Of a stretch of 64,000 nucleotides of DNA, positions 32,471-41,517 are shown one piece after another (position 1 is the stretch's first letter; the number at the start of each line of letters is the position of its first letter). A program made the translations under genes and the position numbers. This DNA is from Clostridium paridis. Its GTDB lineage: Bacteria > Bacillota > Clostridia > Clostridiales > Clostridiaceae. The stretch covers positions 124,001 to 188,000 of the forward strand of contig NZ_JAESWA010000027.1 in the NCBI RefSeq assembly GCF_016765615.1, given 5' to 3'. The notes beneath the pieces are model-generated. The model was not told where the DNA came from, did not search any database, and saw only the letters and a list, made by a program, of their open reading frames with translations.

Positions 32471-35134
32471 TTGAGAAGAATAGATTTGATTTATGAAAAG
32501 TTAATAGAACTATATAATGGGGAAGGCGTTAGTGCTAGTGACATATCCTCTGCACTAGGACTTGATAGGGCCAATGTAAGTAGTGATTTAAATAAATTAA
32601 GTGAAGAAGGTAAAATAATAAAAATTAAAGGAAAGCCAGTACTTTTTACACCTCAGGAAGCAAATGAAGAAGAGAGTAGTCTTGATAAGTTTGCAAGCAA
32701 AAATGGTAGCCTTTTTTCAGCGGTTGAACAAGCAAAGGCAGCAATTCTATATCCGCCTAAAGGAATGAATATTTTAATTTTAGGAGATACCGGTGTAGGT
32801 AAATCCATGTTTGCAGGACTTATTCATAAGTATGCAATAGAAATGGAAAGTATGGGCAAGGATTCTCCCTTTATAACCTTTAACTGCGCAGATTATGCTA
32901 ATAACCCTCAACTTCTTATAGGACAAATATTTGGAAGTAAAAAGGGAGCATATACTGGAGCAGACTCAGATAGAGTAGGGTTAATTGAAAAGGCTAATGG
33001 CGGAATATTATTTCTAGATGAAGTACATAGACTTCCACCAGAAGGACAGGAGATGTTCTTTACTTTTATGGATAAAGGAACATTTAGAAGACTAGGTGAA
33101 ACAGAAACTGAAAGAAGCGCTAATGTTTTAATAATTTCAGCTACAACTGAGAATCCGGAATCAACTTTACTTAAGACCTTTACTAGAAGAATACCTATGA
33201 TAATAAGAATTCCTAGTTTAAATGAGAGAAGTCTTGAGGAAAGATTTAATTTAATCTGTGAGTTTCTTAGAGAAGAATCCTTTAGACTTGATAAAACTAT
33301 AATGGTATCAGTAAATTCTATGAAAGCACTATCTAGTTATAATTGTCCTAACAACATAGGTCAACTTAAAACAGATGTGCAGTTAGCTTGTGCAAAAGCA
33401 TATGCTGATTATGTTTCTAGAAAGAAAAAAGAGATGAAGATAAATACTATGGAACTTCCTGTATATATAAGGCAAGGTTTGTATTCTGCAGTTGAGCATA
33501 GACAACTTTGGAATAAGTTAATAGGTATTAATAATAGATATTGTATATTTGATAATGATAGTGAACAGGTGCTTTTCCAAGAGGAGCAAGGTGAAGTAAG
33601 TATATACGATATGATTGACTTAAGAGTTCATGAACTAAAAAGCAGAGGAGTAGACAGCGAAGAACTTGAAAAAGAGATGGGAAGAGATATAGAAGAGTAC
33701 TTCAATAACTATATTTATAGTGTTAATAAGAAAAGGGATATATCAAATCTTGAGAGCGTTATTGATAAAGAAGTAATTAATATAGTTCAACAAATCGTGT
33801 CATATTGTGAAGAGGGTTTAAATAGAACTTTAAGCGAAAAAATCTATTATGGAATGGCAGTTCATATTGCAAATTCTATTGAGAGAATTAGAAAAAATCA
33901 AAAAATTGTAAATCCTCAACTAAACACAGTAAGAACAGAATATAAAAAGGAATTCAATATAGCATTAAATTGTTTGAAGCTAATTGACAGAGTAATGGAT
34001 ATATCTATGCCTATAGATGAAGCTGCATTCTTAGCTATGTTTTTAGTTTATGATGATAGAAATGTTGAGAAGCAAGATAATGAGGTAAAAGTAATAGTTG
34101 TAGCTCATGGAGCATCTACTGCAACATCTATGGCAGATGCTACTAATAAGCTTTTGGGAGCAAACTATGCAATTGGAATAAATGCACCTATAGAAGAAAA
34201 GCCTCAAAAAGTTATTAATAGGCTTAAAACCTTTATTATTCAATCTAAAATTGAATCGGATATTCTATTTTTAGTGGATATGGGTTCACTAACAACTTTT
34301 GGAGGTGAATTACAGGAGGAGCTTGGAATAAGAACTAAGACGCTTCCACTTGTAAGTACATTACACGTAATTGAGGCTACAAGAAGAGCTATGCTTGGAT
34401 ATTCACTTGAGGAAGTATATGAGGAGACCTTGAAAGTTAATACATTATTAGAGGATGAGCCAGTTAAGTTAAAAGATATAGGTAATAAGAATGAAAGGCT
34501 TGCTATCATTACAGTTTGCACAACTGGGGAAGGTGGAGCTGTCACAATTAAAAATATATTATCAGAGAATCTGCATTTTGATAAGAAGTTAGTAGAGATA
34601 TTACCTATAATGTATAGCAACAATAAAGAAATTGAAAGGAAGGTTAAGGAACTTTCAAAAGAATATAAGATAATTTGTATTATAAGCCCATTTAAAATTA
34701 ATACTGAAATAATGCAGTTCGGTTTAGAAAGTGTGTTGAAGCTCGAAGACACTGAAATTATTCAGAGAGAAATTGATGTAGAGACCACCTATATAAAAAT
34801 GGGTCAAACTTTGGAGAAACAATTAAAGAATGTTAGAGGAATAGAAGTGCTGGAAAGCATAAAGAATTTTAATAACACAATTATTGAATCCTTAAACCTA
34901 AAAATATCAACAAACATATTGATTGGGGAAACTTTTCATGTGGCATGCATGATAGATAGATTAAAAGAAGGTGGAGCAATTGAGCCTTTTAAGGAGAAAG
35001 AAAAATATATTAAAGGGAAAGAAGATGTATTTAGGACTATTAAAAGTAACAGTGCAATGCTTAACACAAAGTATTCTATTAAAATCTCAGATGATGATAT
35101 ATGCCGTATAATGAGTTTCTTCTATGAACTATAG
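32471..35134 (+). CDS. LevR-type sigma-54-dependent activator with PTS regulation domains
   Basis: An 887-residue LevR/ManR-type regulator. Order: a winged-helix N-terminus (SASDISSALGLDRANVSSDLNKL), an AAA+ sigma-54 interaction domain (GDTGVGKS at 105-112, GAYTGAD at 159-165 as the GAFTGA loop, GGILFLDEVHRLP), PRD1 (NRTLSEKIYYGMAVHIANSIERI), an EIIA-Man-like domain (VIVVAHGASTATSMADATNKLLG) and a C-terminal PRD2 (GETFHVACMIDRLKEGG). The start is TTG 32471 after GAGGTGAT. It lies upstream of a perfect sigma-54 promoter, so it should activate the PTS operon, with activity set by PTS phosphorylation of PRD histidines. Confidence 0.94.
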   Translation: MRRIDLIYEKLIELYNGEGVSASDISSALGLDRANVSSDLNKLSEEGKIIKIKGKPVLFTPQEANEEESSLDKFASKNGSLFSAVEQAKAAILYPPKGMNILILGDTGVGKSMFAGLIHKYAIEMESMGKDSPFITFNCADYANNPQLLIGQIFGSKKGAYTGADSDRVGLIEKANGGILFLDEVHRLPPEGQEMFFTFMDKGTFRRLGETETERSANVLIISATTENPESTLLKTFTRRIPMIIRIPSLNERSLEERFNLICEFLREESFRLDKTIMVSVNSMKALSSYNCPNNIGQLKTDVQLACAKAYADYVSRKKKEMKINTMELPVYIRQGLYSAVEHRQLWNKLIGINNRYCIFDNDSEQVLFQEEQGEVSIYDMIDLRVHELKSRGVDSEELEKEMGRDIEEYFNNYIYSVNKKRDISNLESVIDKEVINIVQQIVSYCEEGLNRTLSEKIYYGMAVHIANSIERIRKNQKIVNPQLNTVRTEYKKEFNIALNCLKLIDRVMDISMPIDEAAFLAMFLVYDDRNVEKQDNEVKVIVVAHGASTATSMADATNKLLGANYAIGINAPIEEKPQKVINRLKTFIIQSKIESDILFLVDMGSLTTFGGELQEELGIRTKTLPLVSTLHVIEATRRAMLGYSLEEVYEETLKVNTLLEDEPVKLKDIGNKNERLAIITVCTTGEGGAVTIKNILSENLHFDKKLVEILPIMYSNNKEIERKVKELSKEYKIICIISPFKINTEIMQFGLESVLKLEDTEIIQREIDVETTYIKMGQTLEKQLKNVRGIEVLESIKNFNNTIIESLNLKISTNILIGETFHVACMIDRLKEGGAIEPFKEKEKYIKGKEDVFRTIKSNSAMLNTKYSIKISDDDICRIMSFFYEL

Positions 35135-35138
35135 AAAT

Positions 35139-35177
35139 AAAATTCCTATTTGAATTAATCAAATAGGAATTTTTTTT
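35139..35177 (+). terminator. Terminator after the LevR-type gene
   Basis: AAAATTCCTATTTGA (35139-35153) pairs with TCAAATAGGAATTTT (35159-35173), 5-nt loop, then a run of T. It isolates the regulator transcript from the sigma-54 operon. Confidence 0.9.
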
Positions 35178-35193
35178 ATAAATAAATGTGTGT

Positions 35194-35208
35194 TGGCACG
35201 ATAGTTGC
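35194..35208 (+). promoter_or_regulatory. Sigma-54 (-24/-12) promoter
   Basis: TGGCAC-GATAG-TTGC matches the sigma-54 consensus TGGCAC-N5-TTGC exactly. The -12 C is at 35208, so transcription should begin near 35220, about 50 nt before the PTS IIA gene. The adjacent LevR-type activator supports the assignment. Confidence 0.92.
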
Positions 35209-35270
35209 TTATATTAATATCGAGAAAACAAATAACACGAAACAGATTGTTTTAGGGAAGGGTGAAGCAA

Positions 35271-35603
35271 ATGGACTATCAAGATATAGTATTTCAAATT
35301 ATAGTTAGTGGCGGAGATGCAAAAAGCTATGCAATGAGTGCCATAAGAGCAGCAAAAGAAGGACAAATTGATGAAGCAAAAAAACATTTGGAGAGTTGTG
35401 GTGAGGCGTTAGAGAAAGCACACAATATTCAAACAAGCCTAATACAGGATGAGGCAGCAGGAAATTCTAAAGAAGTTACTCTTCTTATGGTACATGCACA
35501 AGATCACTTTATGAATGCAATGACAGTAAGAGACTTAGCTCAAGAGATTATTGATGTGTATGAAGTTGTGTTAGAACTAAAAGAAAAAATAAATGTGTGT
35601 TAG
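35271..35603 (+). CDS. PTS lactose/cellobiose-family IIA component
   Basis: A 110-residue PTS IIA of the Lac family. The active-site His75 is in TLLMVHAQDHFMNAM, and the three-helix-bundle pattern is clear. It accepts phosphate from HPr and passes it to IIB. ATG 35271 follows GGGAAGGG; a GTG three codons upstream is unlikely. It is the first gene of the sigma-54 operon; the matching IIC and IIB are encoded at 39066 and 42979, separated by metabolic genes. Confidence 0.93.
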   Translation: MDYQDIVFQIIVSGGDAKSYAMSAIRAAKEGQIDEAKKHLESCGEALEKAHNIQTSLIQDEAAGNSKEVTLLMVHAQDHFMNAMTVRDLAQEIIDVYEVVLELKEKINVC

Positions 35604-35639
35604 CATAACAACACAGTCTTTGAAATAAACAACACACAT
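35593..35639 (+). other. Intercistronic inverted repeat in the PTS operon
   Basis: ATGTGTGTT (35593-35601) pairs with AACACACAT (35631-35639) across the end of the IIA gene and the gap before the aldolase gene. There is no T-tract, so it may be an mRNA processing or stability element. The left arm repeats part of the -24 promoter region (ATAAATGTGTGTT). Confidence 0.45.
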
Positions 35640-35657
35640 CATAAAGGAGGTGAGTAT

Positions 35658-36278
35658 GTGAAAACCCAAGAAGAAGTTTTAAATTCAATTCTAAATAAAA
35701 AACTTGTAGCTGTTGTTAGAGGTGAAAATTTAGAAGAAGGAAAAAATATTATCACAGCCTCAAAGGACGCAGGAATAACATCAATTGAAATTACTTATAC
35801 CAATAAAGACGCATCCGAACTTATTAAACATTTTATTAATGATGAGGATTTGTGTGTCGGGGCAGGAACTGTGACTAATATTAAGATAGCAAAAGAAGCA
35901 ATAGAAAGTGGAGCAACATTTATAGTAGGTCCAAACTTCGATGAAGAAATAGCAGAATACTGTAATAATAAAAAGGTAGTATATATTCCAGGGTGTATAA
36001 CTCCTAGTGAAATAATTAATGCACAAAAATATAAGTGCGGCATGGTTAAAATATTCCCGGGAGATTTGGTAGGACCCAAATTTATAAAAGCAATTAAAAC
36101 TCCTATTCCAAATGTTAAATACATGGTTACAGGTGGAGTAAACTTAGAAAATATGGAAGAGTGGATAAAGGCTGGAGCAGATGCCTTGGGTATAGGAAGT
36201 GTTTTAACTGAAAATACGAATCTCGAATACCACAACATAGTAAACAAAGCAAAAGCTTTCTGTAACAAGATTAAATAA
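35658..36278 (+). CDS. eda: KHG/KDPG aldolase
   Basis: Cleaves 2-keto-3-deoxy-6-phosphogluconate to pyruvate and glyceraldehyde 3-phosphate. The 206-residue class I aldolase has AVVRG (Arg21), SIEITYT (Glu44), and the Schiff-base Lys131 in MVKIFPGDLVGPKF. GTG 35658 follows AAAGGAGGTG; an ATG two nt upstream is out of frame. Second gene of the sigma-54 operon. With the kinase and dehydratases downstream it completes an Entner-Doudoroff route from an aldonic acid. Confidence 0.95.
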   Translation: MKTQEEVLNSILNKKLVAVVRGENLEEGKNIITASKDAGITSIEITYTNKDASELIKHFINDEDLCVGAGTVTNIKIAKEAIESGATFIVGPNFDEEIAEYCNNKKVVYIPGCITPSEIINAQKYKCGMVKIFPGDLVGPKFIKAIKTPIPNVKYMVTGGVNLENMEEWIKAGADALGIGSVLTENTNLEYHNIVNKAKAFCNKIK

Positions 36279-36309
36279 TTAATCAATGTGTTTTAAATGA
36301 GGTGAAGAA

Positions 36310-37311
36310 ATGGAGAGATTCTTAGCTTTCGGAGAAGTATTAATAAGATATACCAATAAAGATAACAACATATATTCAAATGGAAATCTAGTGGAATACT
36401 TTTATGGGGGTTCTGAAGCAAATATTGCAGCAACACTTTCAGGACTTGGAGTTGAAACATCAATATTATCAGCTATTCCAAAGAACAATATGTGTGATGA
36501 TATAGTTAGACATTTTAAAGGATTAGGTGTTAATACTAAATATATACTACGAAGTGGAGAAAAGATGGGCTTCTACTTTACAGAAAGAGGCACAGGGGTA
36601 AGAGGGGACTCTGTTATATATGACAGAAAAAACTCAGCCTTCTCAAAACTTACAGTAGAAGAGATAGATCCTCAAGAAGTCCTAAAAGATATTACCTGGT
36701 TTCATTTCAGCGGAATAACTGCAGCAGTAAGTGAAGGCGTAAGAGAAATACTAAAGAAATTAGTACTTAAGGCAAAAGATAATAAGATTACTATCTCTAT
36801 GGATTTAAATTATAGGTCCAAAATGTGGGAAATTAAAGAAGCTAAGGATTTCTTAAGTGAAATAGCCCCATATGTAGATATTTGTTTTGGAATAGAACCA
36901 ATAAAGGGATCAGATGATGATTATGATTTATTTAATAGAGATGAAGCAAGTGCACAGGATATCGAAGATAGAATGAAATTATTAAAAGACAGATATAAAT
37001 TCAAATATATTTTCCATACAGAAAGAAAAAATGACTCGGAAAATAGCAATTCATATAAAGCTTATGCATATTCGGATAAACTTTATGAATCAAAAACACT
37101 TAAAACTAACATGATAGAGAGAGTTGGAAGTGGAGATGCATTTGTATCAGGAATAATCTATGGATTAATTAATAATTACTCACTTAAAGAAACAATAGAT
37201 TTTGGGGTAGCAAGTGCAACTCTTAAATGTACTATCAAGGGAGATCACATGATTGTTTCGGAAAGCAGCATAAAAGAGATAGGCAATATGAAGATAGCGA
37301 TTAATAGATAG
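36310..37311 (+). CDS. kdgK: PfkB-family 2-keto-3-deoxygluconate kinase
   Basis: A 333-residue PfkB sugar kinase. The N-terminal AFGEVLIRYTN and GGSEANIAATLSGLG segments, the SMDLNYRSKMW segment typical of KDG kinases, and the catalytic Asp in VGSGDAFVSGIIYG are visible. It should convert 2-keto-3-deoxygluconate to KDPG with ATP, feeding the aldolase encoded just upstream. ATG 36310 follows GAGGTGAAG. The presence of this kinase implies that the dehydratases in the operon act on unphosphorylated aldonic acids. Confidence 0.92.
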   Translation: MERFLAFGEVLIRYTNKDNNIYSNGNLVEYFYGGSEANIAATLSGLGVETSILSAIPKNNMCDDIVRHFKGLGVNTKYILRSGEKMGFYFTERGTGVRGDSVIYDRKNSAFSKLTVEEIDPQEVLKDITWFHFSGITAAVSEGVREILKKLVLKAKDNKITISMDLNYRSKMWEIKEAKDFLSEIAPYVDICFGIEPIKGSDDDYDLFNRDEASAQDIEDRMKLLKDRYKFKYIFHTERKNDSENSNSYKAYAYSDKLYESKTLKTNMIERVGSGDAFVSGIIYGLINNYSLKETIDFGVASATLKCTIKGDHMIVSESSIKEIGNMKIAINR

Positions 37312-37324
37312 AGGTGATTAGGTA

Positions 37325-39037
37325 ATGTTGAATTCACAAGAAGTTAGATCAATAGCTCCAGAAATGGATTCATTAAGAATTGGAATGGGGATAAATAAAA
37401 GAGATCTTTCTAAACCTCAAGTGCTAATAGAAAGTACCTTCGGGAAAAGTCATCCAGGAAGCGTACACCTTAATAAATTAGTTGAAGTAGCAAAAAACAA
37501 TTTTAATAAATTAGATGTTGAACCCTATGATTATTATGGAACAGATATATGCGATGGTCAGGCTCAAGGACATGATGGAATGAATTATTCGTTAGTGTCT
37601 AGAGAAATAATAGCCAACTTAATTGAGATACATTATAAAGCAACTCCTTTTGATGGTGGATTATTCATATCAAGTTGTGACAAAGGTCTACCTGCACATT
37701 TAGTTGCAATCGCAAGACTTAAAATTCCAGCGATAGTAATGCCAGGCGGAATAATGGGATCAGGGCCAGAACTTCTAACTCTAAATCAAATTGGAACCTA
37801 CAGTGCAATGTTTAAAAGAGGAGAAATTACTGAAGAAAAATATAACTTTTATAAGGAAAATGCATGTCCGGGCTGTGGTGCATGTTCATTTATGGGAACA
37901 GCAGCTACAATGCAAACGTTGACTGAAGCATTAGGTCTCGCTTTACCGGGGTCAGCATTGCTTCCAGCAAGATCAAAGGTTATTGAAGAGTATGCAGTAA
38001 GATCTTCAGAAGCATTGATGACATTAATTGATAAAGGAATAACCTCAAAGGAAATATTAACAAAAGAGGCCTTTGAAAATGCAATAGTTGTTCATGCCGC
38101 AATTGGAGGATCAACCAATGCGATGCTTCATATTCCAGCGATTGCAAAGCAATTAGGCATTGAAATAACAGCAGATGATTTTGATAGAATACACAGAGAA
38201 GTACCTTATTTACTTAATGTAAGACCAAGTGGACACTGGCCAGCAGATTATATTTATCATAGTGGAGGAATACCTGCCATTATGAACAAGATAAAGAAAC
38301 ATCTAAACCTTGATGTTATAACGGTTACAGGAAAAACCTTAGGTGAAAATCTAGAGGAATTTAATGCAGAAAAAAGTTATCAAGTATTTACTTCAATGAA
38401 CAAGAACGTTAAAGAAGATGAAGTTATCTTAAACGTAGACACACCAATTAATGAAAGTGGCTCTGTGTCAGTGTTAAGGGGGAATATAGCACCAGAAGGT
38501 TGTGTAATAAAACATTCAGCATTACCAAAGACTATGTGGAAAGTACAATTAACTGCTAGAGTATTTGACAGTGAAGAAGATGCATTTAATGCTGTAATAG
38601 AAAAACGTATTAAGCCAGGAGATGCAGTATTCATTAGATATGAAGGACCTCGTGGAAGTGGTATGCCAGAAATGTTTTATACAACAGAAGCAATCGCCTC
38701 CGACGAAAAGCTTAATTCAACAGTTGCTCTCATAACTGATGGAAGATTTTCAGGGGCAACAAGAGGGCCAGCAATAGGGCATGTGTCTCCAGAAGCAGCA
38801 AGCAGAGGTCCAATAGCAGTAGTTGAAGATGGAGATATAGTCGATATAAATATAGATGAAAGAAAAATAAATGTTGTTGGTATTAAAGGGAAGATACTAT
38901 CTAAAGAAGAGGTAGTAGAAATATTTAATGACAGAATGAAAAACTTAAGAAAACATGAACAAAAATTTAAAGATGGAGTTTTAGGCTTATATACATCAAA
39001 TGCCACATCAGGAATTGAAGGCGGAACGATTTATTAA
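37325..39037 (+). CDS. IlvD/Edd-family dehydratase, probable aldonate (gluconate) dehydratase
   Basis: A 570-residue Fe-S dehydratase of the IlvD/Edd family. Fe-S/metal-site segments YGTDICDGQAQGHDGM, ISSCDKGLPAHL and ACPGCGACSFMGTAAT are intact, and the C-terminal TDGRFSGATRGPAIGHVSPEAA is the family signature. The family covers dihydroxy-acid, 6-phosphogluconate and sugar-acid dehydratases. The company of KDG kinase and KDPG aldolase, and no branched-chain genes, makes an aldonic acid such as gluconate the likely substrate, giving KDG. ATG 37325 follows GAGGTGATTAG. Confidence 0.9.
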   Translation: MLNSQEVRSIAPEMDSLRIGMGINKRDLSKPQVLIESTFGKSHPGSVHLNKLVEVAKNNFNKLDVEPYDYYGTDICDGQAQGHDGMNYSLVSREIIANLIEIHYKATPFDGGLFISSCDKGLPAHLVAIARLKIPAIVMPGGIMGSGPELLTLNQIGTYSAMFKRGEITEEKYNFYKENACPGCGACSFMGTAATMQTLTEALGLALPGSALLPARSKVIEEYAVRSSEALMTLIDKGITSKEILTKEAFENAIVVHAAIGGSTNAMLHIPAIAKQLGIEITADDFDRIHREVPYLLNVRPSGHWPADYIYHSGGIPAIMNKIKKHLNLDVITVTGKTLGENLEEFNAEKSYQVFTSMNKNVKEDEVILNVDTPINESGSVSVLRGNIAPEGCVIKHSALPKTMWKVQLTARVFDSEEDAFNAVIEKRIKPGDAVFIRYEGPRGSGMPEMFYTTEAIASDEKLNSTVALITDGRFSGATRGPAIGHVSPEAASRGPIAVVEDGDIVDINIDERKINVVGIKGKILSKEEVVEIFNDRMKNLRKHEQKFKDGVLGLYTSNATSGIEGGTIY

Positions 39038-39065
39038 TAAGTGAAATATTAGGAGGGAAATATTA

Positions 39066-40403
39066 ATGGGAAATAAATTTATTAACTTTTTAGAAGAGAA
39101 AGTAATGCCAGTAGCAGCTGTAATAGCTAACCAAAGACATATTAGAGCATTGCGTGATGGTTTGGCAATAACGATGCCACTTATCATCATAGGATCAATA
39201 TTCATGATTTTAGGTAACGTACCAGTACCTGCATTCAATGATTTTATTAACGGTATATTCGGAAGTGGGTTTACTGCTAAGTTACTATATCCTACACGTG
39301 TAACTTTCGATATAGTTGGTATGCTTGCTGTATTCTCTGTATCTTATCAGATAGCAAAAGATCAGGATGTAGATGGTCTTTCAGCTGGAGCAGTTTCACT
39401 TGCAGCATTTTTATTACTAATTCCAGTACAAAATATTAATGCAAAATTAAGTGATGGTACAGCTTTAAACTTAGGTAAAACATGGCAAACAGCTAACATG
39501 GGAGCCGGCGGCTTACTAGTTGCAATATTCACAGCTATTATAGCTACAGAAATATTTGTATTTGTAATTAAAAAGAACTGGGTAGTTAAAATGCCAGAAT
39601 CAGTTCCACCAGCAGTAGCAAAATCTTTCGCAGCAATTACACCAGGATTAATAATAATAACATTATTCTTCTTAATTCGTTTAGGATTTGAAGCTACTAA
39701 GTTCACAACAGTATTCTCATTTATAACTCAATTCGTTGGAGCTCCATTATCAAAAGTAGGATTATCCTTCGGAGGAATGATAGTTACAGTATTCTTATAT
39801 ATGTTCTTCTGGTCATTAGGTATACATGGTACTCGTGTTGTTTTCGGAGTTATGGATTCAGTTTTATTACCAGCAATGGATCAAAACAGAGCAGCATTAG
39901 AAGCAGGACAACATCTTCCAAACATTATTACAAAGCAATTCTATGATAACTTTGTTAATATCGGTGGATGTGGAGCAGCTATAGGTTTAGTTATAGCGAT
40001 ACTAATAGTTGGAAGATCTAAGCAGTTAAAGACATTAAGTAAATTAGCACTTGCACCAGCAATATTTAATATATCTGAACCAATAATATTTGGTGTTCCA
40101 ATAGTTATGAACCCAATTATGATGATTCCATTTATATTATCAAACCTTTCAATTGCAATATTAACATATGTAGCAATGGCATTAAACCTTGTAAGCAGAC
40201 CAGCAGGTATAGCTATTCCTTGGACAATTCCAGCACCAATATCTGGATTCCTAGCAACAAATGGTGACTGGAGAGCAATAATTCTTCAATTATTAGCAAT
40301 AGCATTATCAGTAGTAATATACCTACCATTCGTAAAAGTTTGGGATAGACAAAAGGTTCATGAAGAAAATATGATAGATGAAGCTGAAGCTGAAGCAGTA
40401 TAA
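39066..40403 (+). CDS. PTS lactose/cellobiose-family IIC permease
   Basis: A 445-residue membrane-embedded sugar channel of the Lac PTS family with about ten helices. Family features are LRDGLAITMPLIIIGSIFMI, WSLGIHGTRVV, and NISEPIIFGVPIVMNPIMMIPFI, the substrate-binding region with the conserved Glu. The cytoplasmic C-terminus ends in an acidic tail (DEAEAEAV). AGGAGGGAAAT precedes ATG 39066. It belongs with IIA (35271) and IIB (42979). The family usually takes beta-glucosides such as cellobiose; the operon suggests a glucosyl-aldonate variant. Confidence 0.94.
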   Translation: MGNKFINFLEEKVMPVAAVIANQRHIRALRDGLAITMPLIIIGSIFMILGNVPVPAFNDFINGIFGSGFTAKLLYPTRVTFDIVGMLAVFSVSYQIAKDQDVDGLSAGAVSLAAFLLLIPVQNINAKLSDGTALNLGKTWQTANMGAGGLLVAIFTAIIATEIFVFVIKKNWVVKMPESVPPAVAKSFAAITPGLIIITLFFLIRLGFEATKFTTVFSFITQFVGAPLSKVGLSFGGMIVTVFLYMFFWSLGIHGTRVVFGVMDSVLLPAMDQNRAALEAGQHLPNIITKQFYDNFVNIGGCGAAIGLVIAILIVGRSKQLKTLSKLALAPAIFNISEPIIFGVPIVMNPIMMIPFILSNLSIAILTYVAMALNLVSRPAGIAIPWTIPAPISGFLATNGDWRAIILQLLAIALSVVIYLPFVKVWDRQKVHEENMIDEAEAEAV

Positions 40404-40452
40404 GAAGTAAAGATATAAGTAGAAAGTGTATATAGTAGAAGAGGTGAGTAAG

Positions 40453-41496
40453 ATGAAGATGGTATTTAGATGGTACGGTGAAGATGATCCTGTAACCCTA
40501 AAGTACATCAAACAAGTTCCTTGTATCTCTGGAATTGTGAGTGCACTATATAACGTACAGGTAGGAGAGAACTGGCCACTGAGTAAAATTGAAGAGCTTA
40601 AGAGAAGAGTAGAAAGTAAAGGCTTGGGTTTTGAAGTAATAGAAAGTGTGCCAGTTCATGAGGATATTAAATTAGGATTACCAACTAGAGATACGTATAT
40701 AGAGAACTATAAGGAAACAATAAGGAATTTATCTAAAATGGGTATTAAAGTTATTTGTTATAATTTTATGCCGGTGTTTGATTGGACTAGAAGTCAATTA
40801 GATAAAGTTTTGGATGATGAATCTACAACCCTTGTTTACTATAAAGAGCAAATTAAAGATATGAACCCTTTAGATGGGAGCTTATCACTACCAGGGTGGG
40901 ATTCCTCATATAAACTGGATGAATTACAAGACTTGTTTGAGAAGTATTCACATATTACAGAAGAAAAGTTATGGGAAAATCTTGAGTATTTCTTAAAACA
41001 AATAGTACCAGTTGCAGAACAAAATGATATAAAGATGGCAATACATCCAGATGACCCACCTTGGCCAATATTTGGATTGCCTAGGATAATAACTGGCGAA
41101 AAAGCACTAGAGAGACTTGTGAAGATATATGATAGTCCTAGTAATGGATTAACCATATGCACAGGATCCTTGGGAGCATCAAAAGATAATAATGTAGTTA
41201 AGATAATTGAGAAGTTTACACCTTTAGGAAAAGTACATTTTGTACATGCAAGAAATGTTAAACTATTAGAAGATGGAAGTTTCGAAGAATCAGCTCATTT
41301 ATCAAATTGTGGGTCAATGGATATGACAGAGATATTAAAAGCTCTTTATGAAGGAGGTTTTACTGGATATATTAGACCAGACCACGGAAGAATGATATGG
41401 GGCGAAACAGGCAAGGCAGGATATGGACTATATGACAGAGCTTTAGGAGCAATGTATTTGACAGGAATATGGGAAGCAATAAAGAAGCAGAAATAG
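40453..41496 (+). CDS. uxuA: Mannonate dehydratase
   Basis: A 347-residue UxuA-family enzyme that dehydrates D-mannonate to 2-keto-3-deoxygluconate. Signatures are MVFRWYGEDDPVTLKYIKQVP, ICYNFMPVFDWTRSQLD, MAIHPDDPPWPIFGLPRI, LTICTGSLGAS, VHFVHARNVK and YIRPDHGRMIWGE, including His/Asp/Cys metal ligands. I chose ATG 40453 after GAGGTGAGTAAG. Its product joins that of the IlvD-type dehydratase, so two C2-epimeric aldonates can enter one pathway. No uronate isomerase or fructuronate reductase gene accompanies it here. Confidence 0.95.
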   Translation: MKMVFRWYGEDDPVTLKYIKQVPCISGIVSALYNVQVGENWPLSKIEELKRRVESKGLGFEVIESVPVHEDIKLGLPTRDTYIENYKETIRNLSKMGIKVICYNFMPVFDWTRSQLDKVLDDESTTLVYYKEQIKDMNPLDGSLSLPGWDSSYKLDELQDLFEKYSHITEEKLWENLEYFLKQIVPVAEQNDIKMAIHPDDPPWPIFGLPRIITGEKALERLVKIYDSPSNGLTICTGSLGASKDNNVVKIIEKFTPLGKVHFVHARNVKLLEDGSFEESAHLSNCGSMDMTEILKALYEGGFTGYIRPDHGRMIWGETGKAGYGLYDRALGAMYLTGIWEAIKKQK

Positions 41497-41517
41497 TAAT
41501 TTATAAGGAGGAAGAAT

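Noticed and set aside
34043-34752. Reverse-strand ORFs inside the LevR-type regulator
   Set aside because: They are shadow frames of a long, well-supported coding region and lack ribosome binding sites.
35587-35608. Second sigma-54 promoter upstream of the aldolase gene
   Set aside because: It repeats the -24 region flank (ATAAATGTGTGTT) but has TAGCAT in place of TGGCAC and no TTGC at the right spacing.
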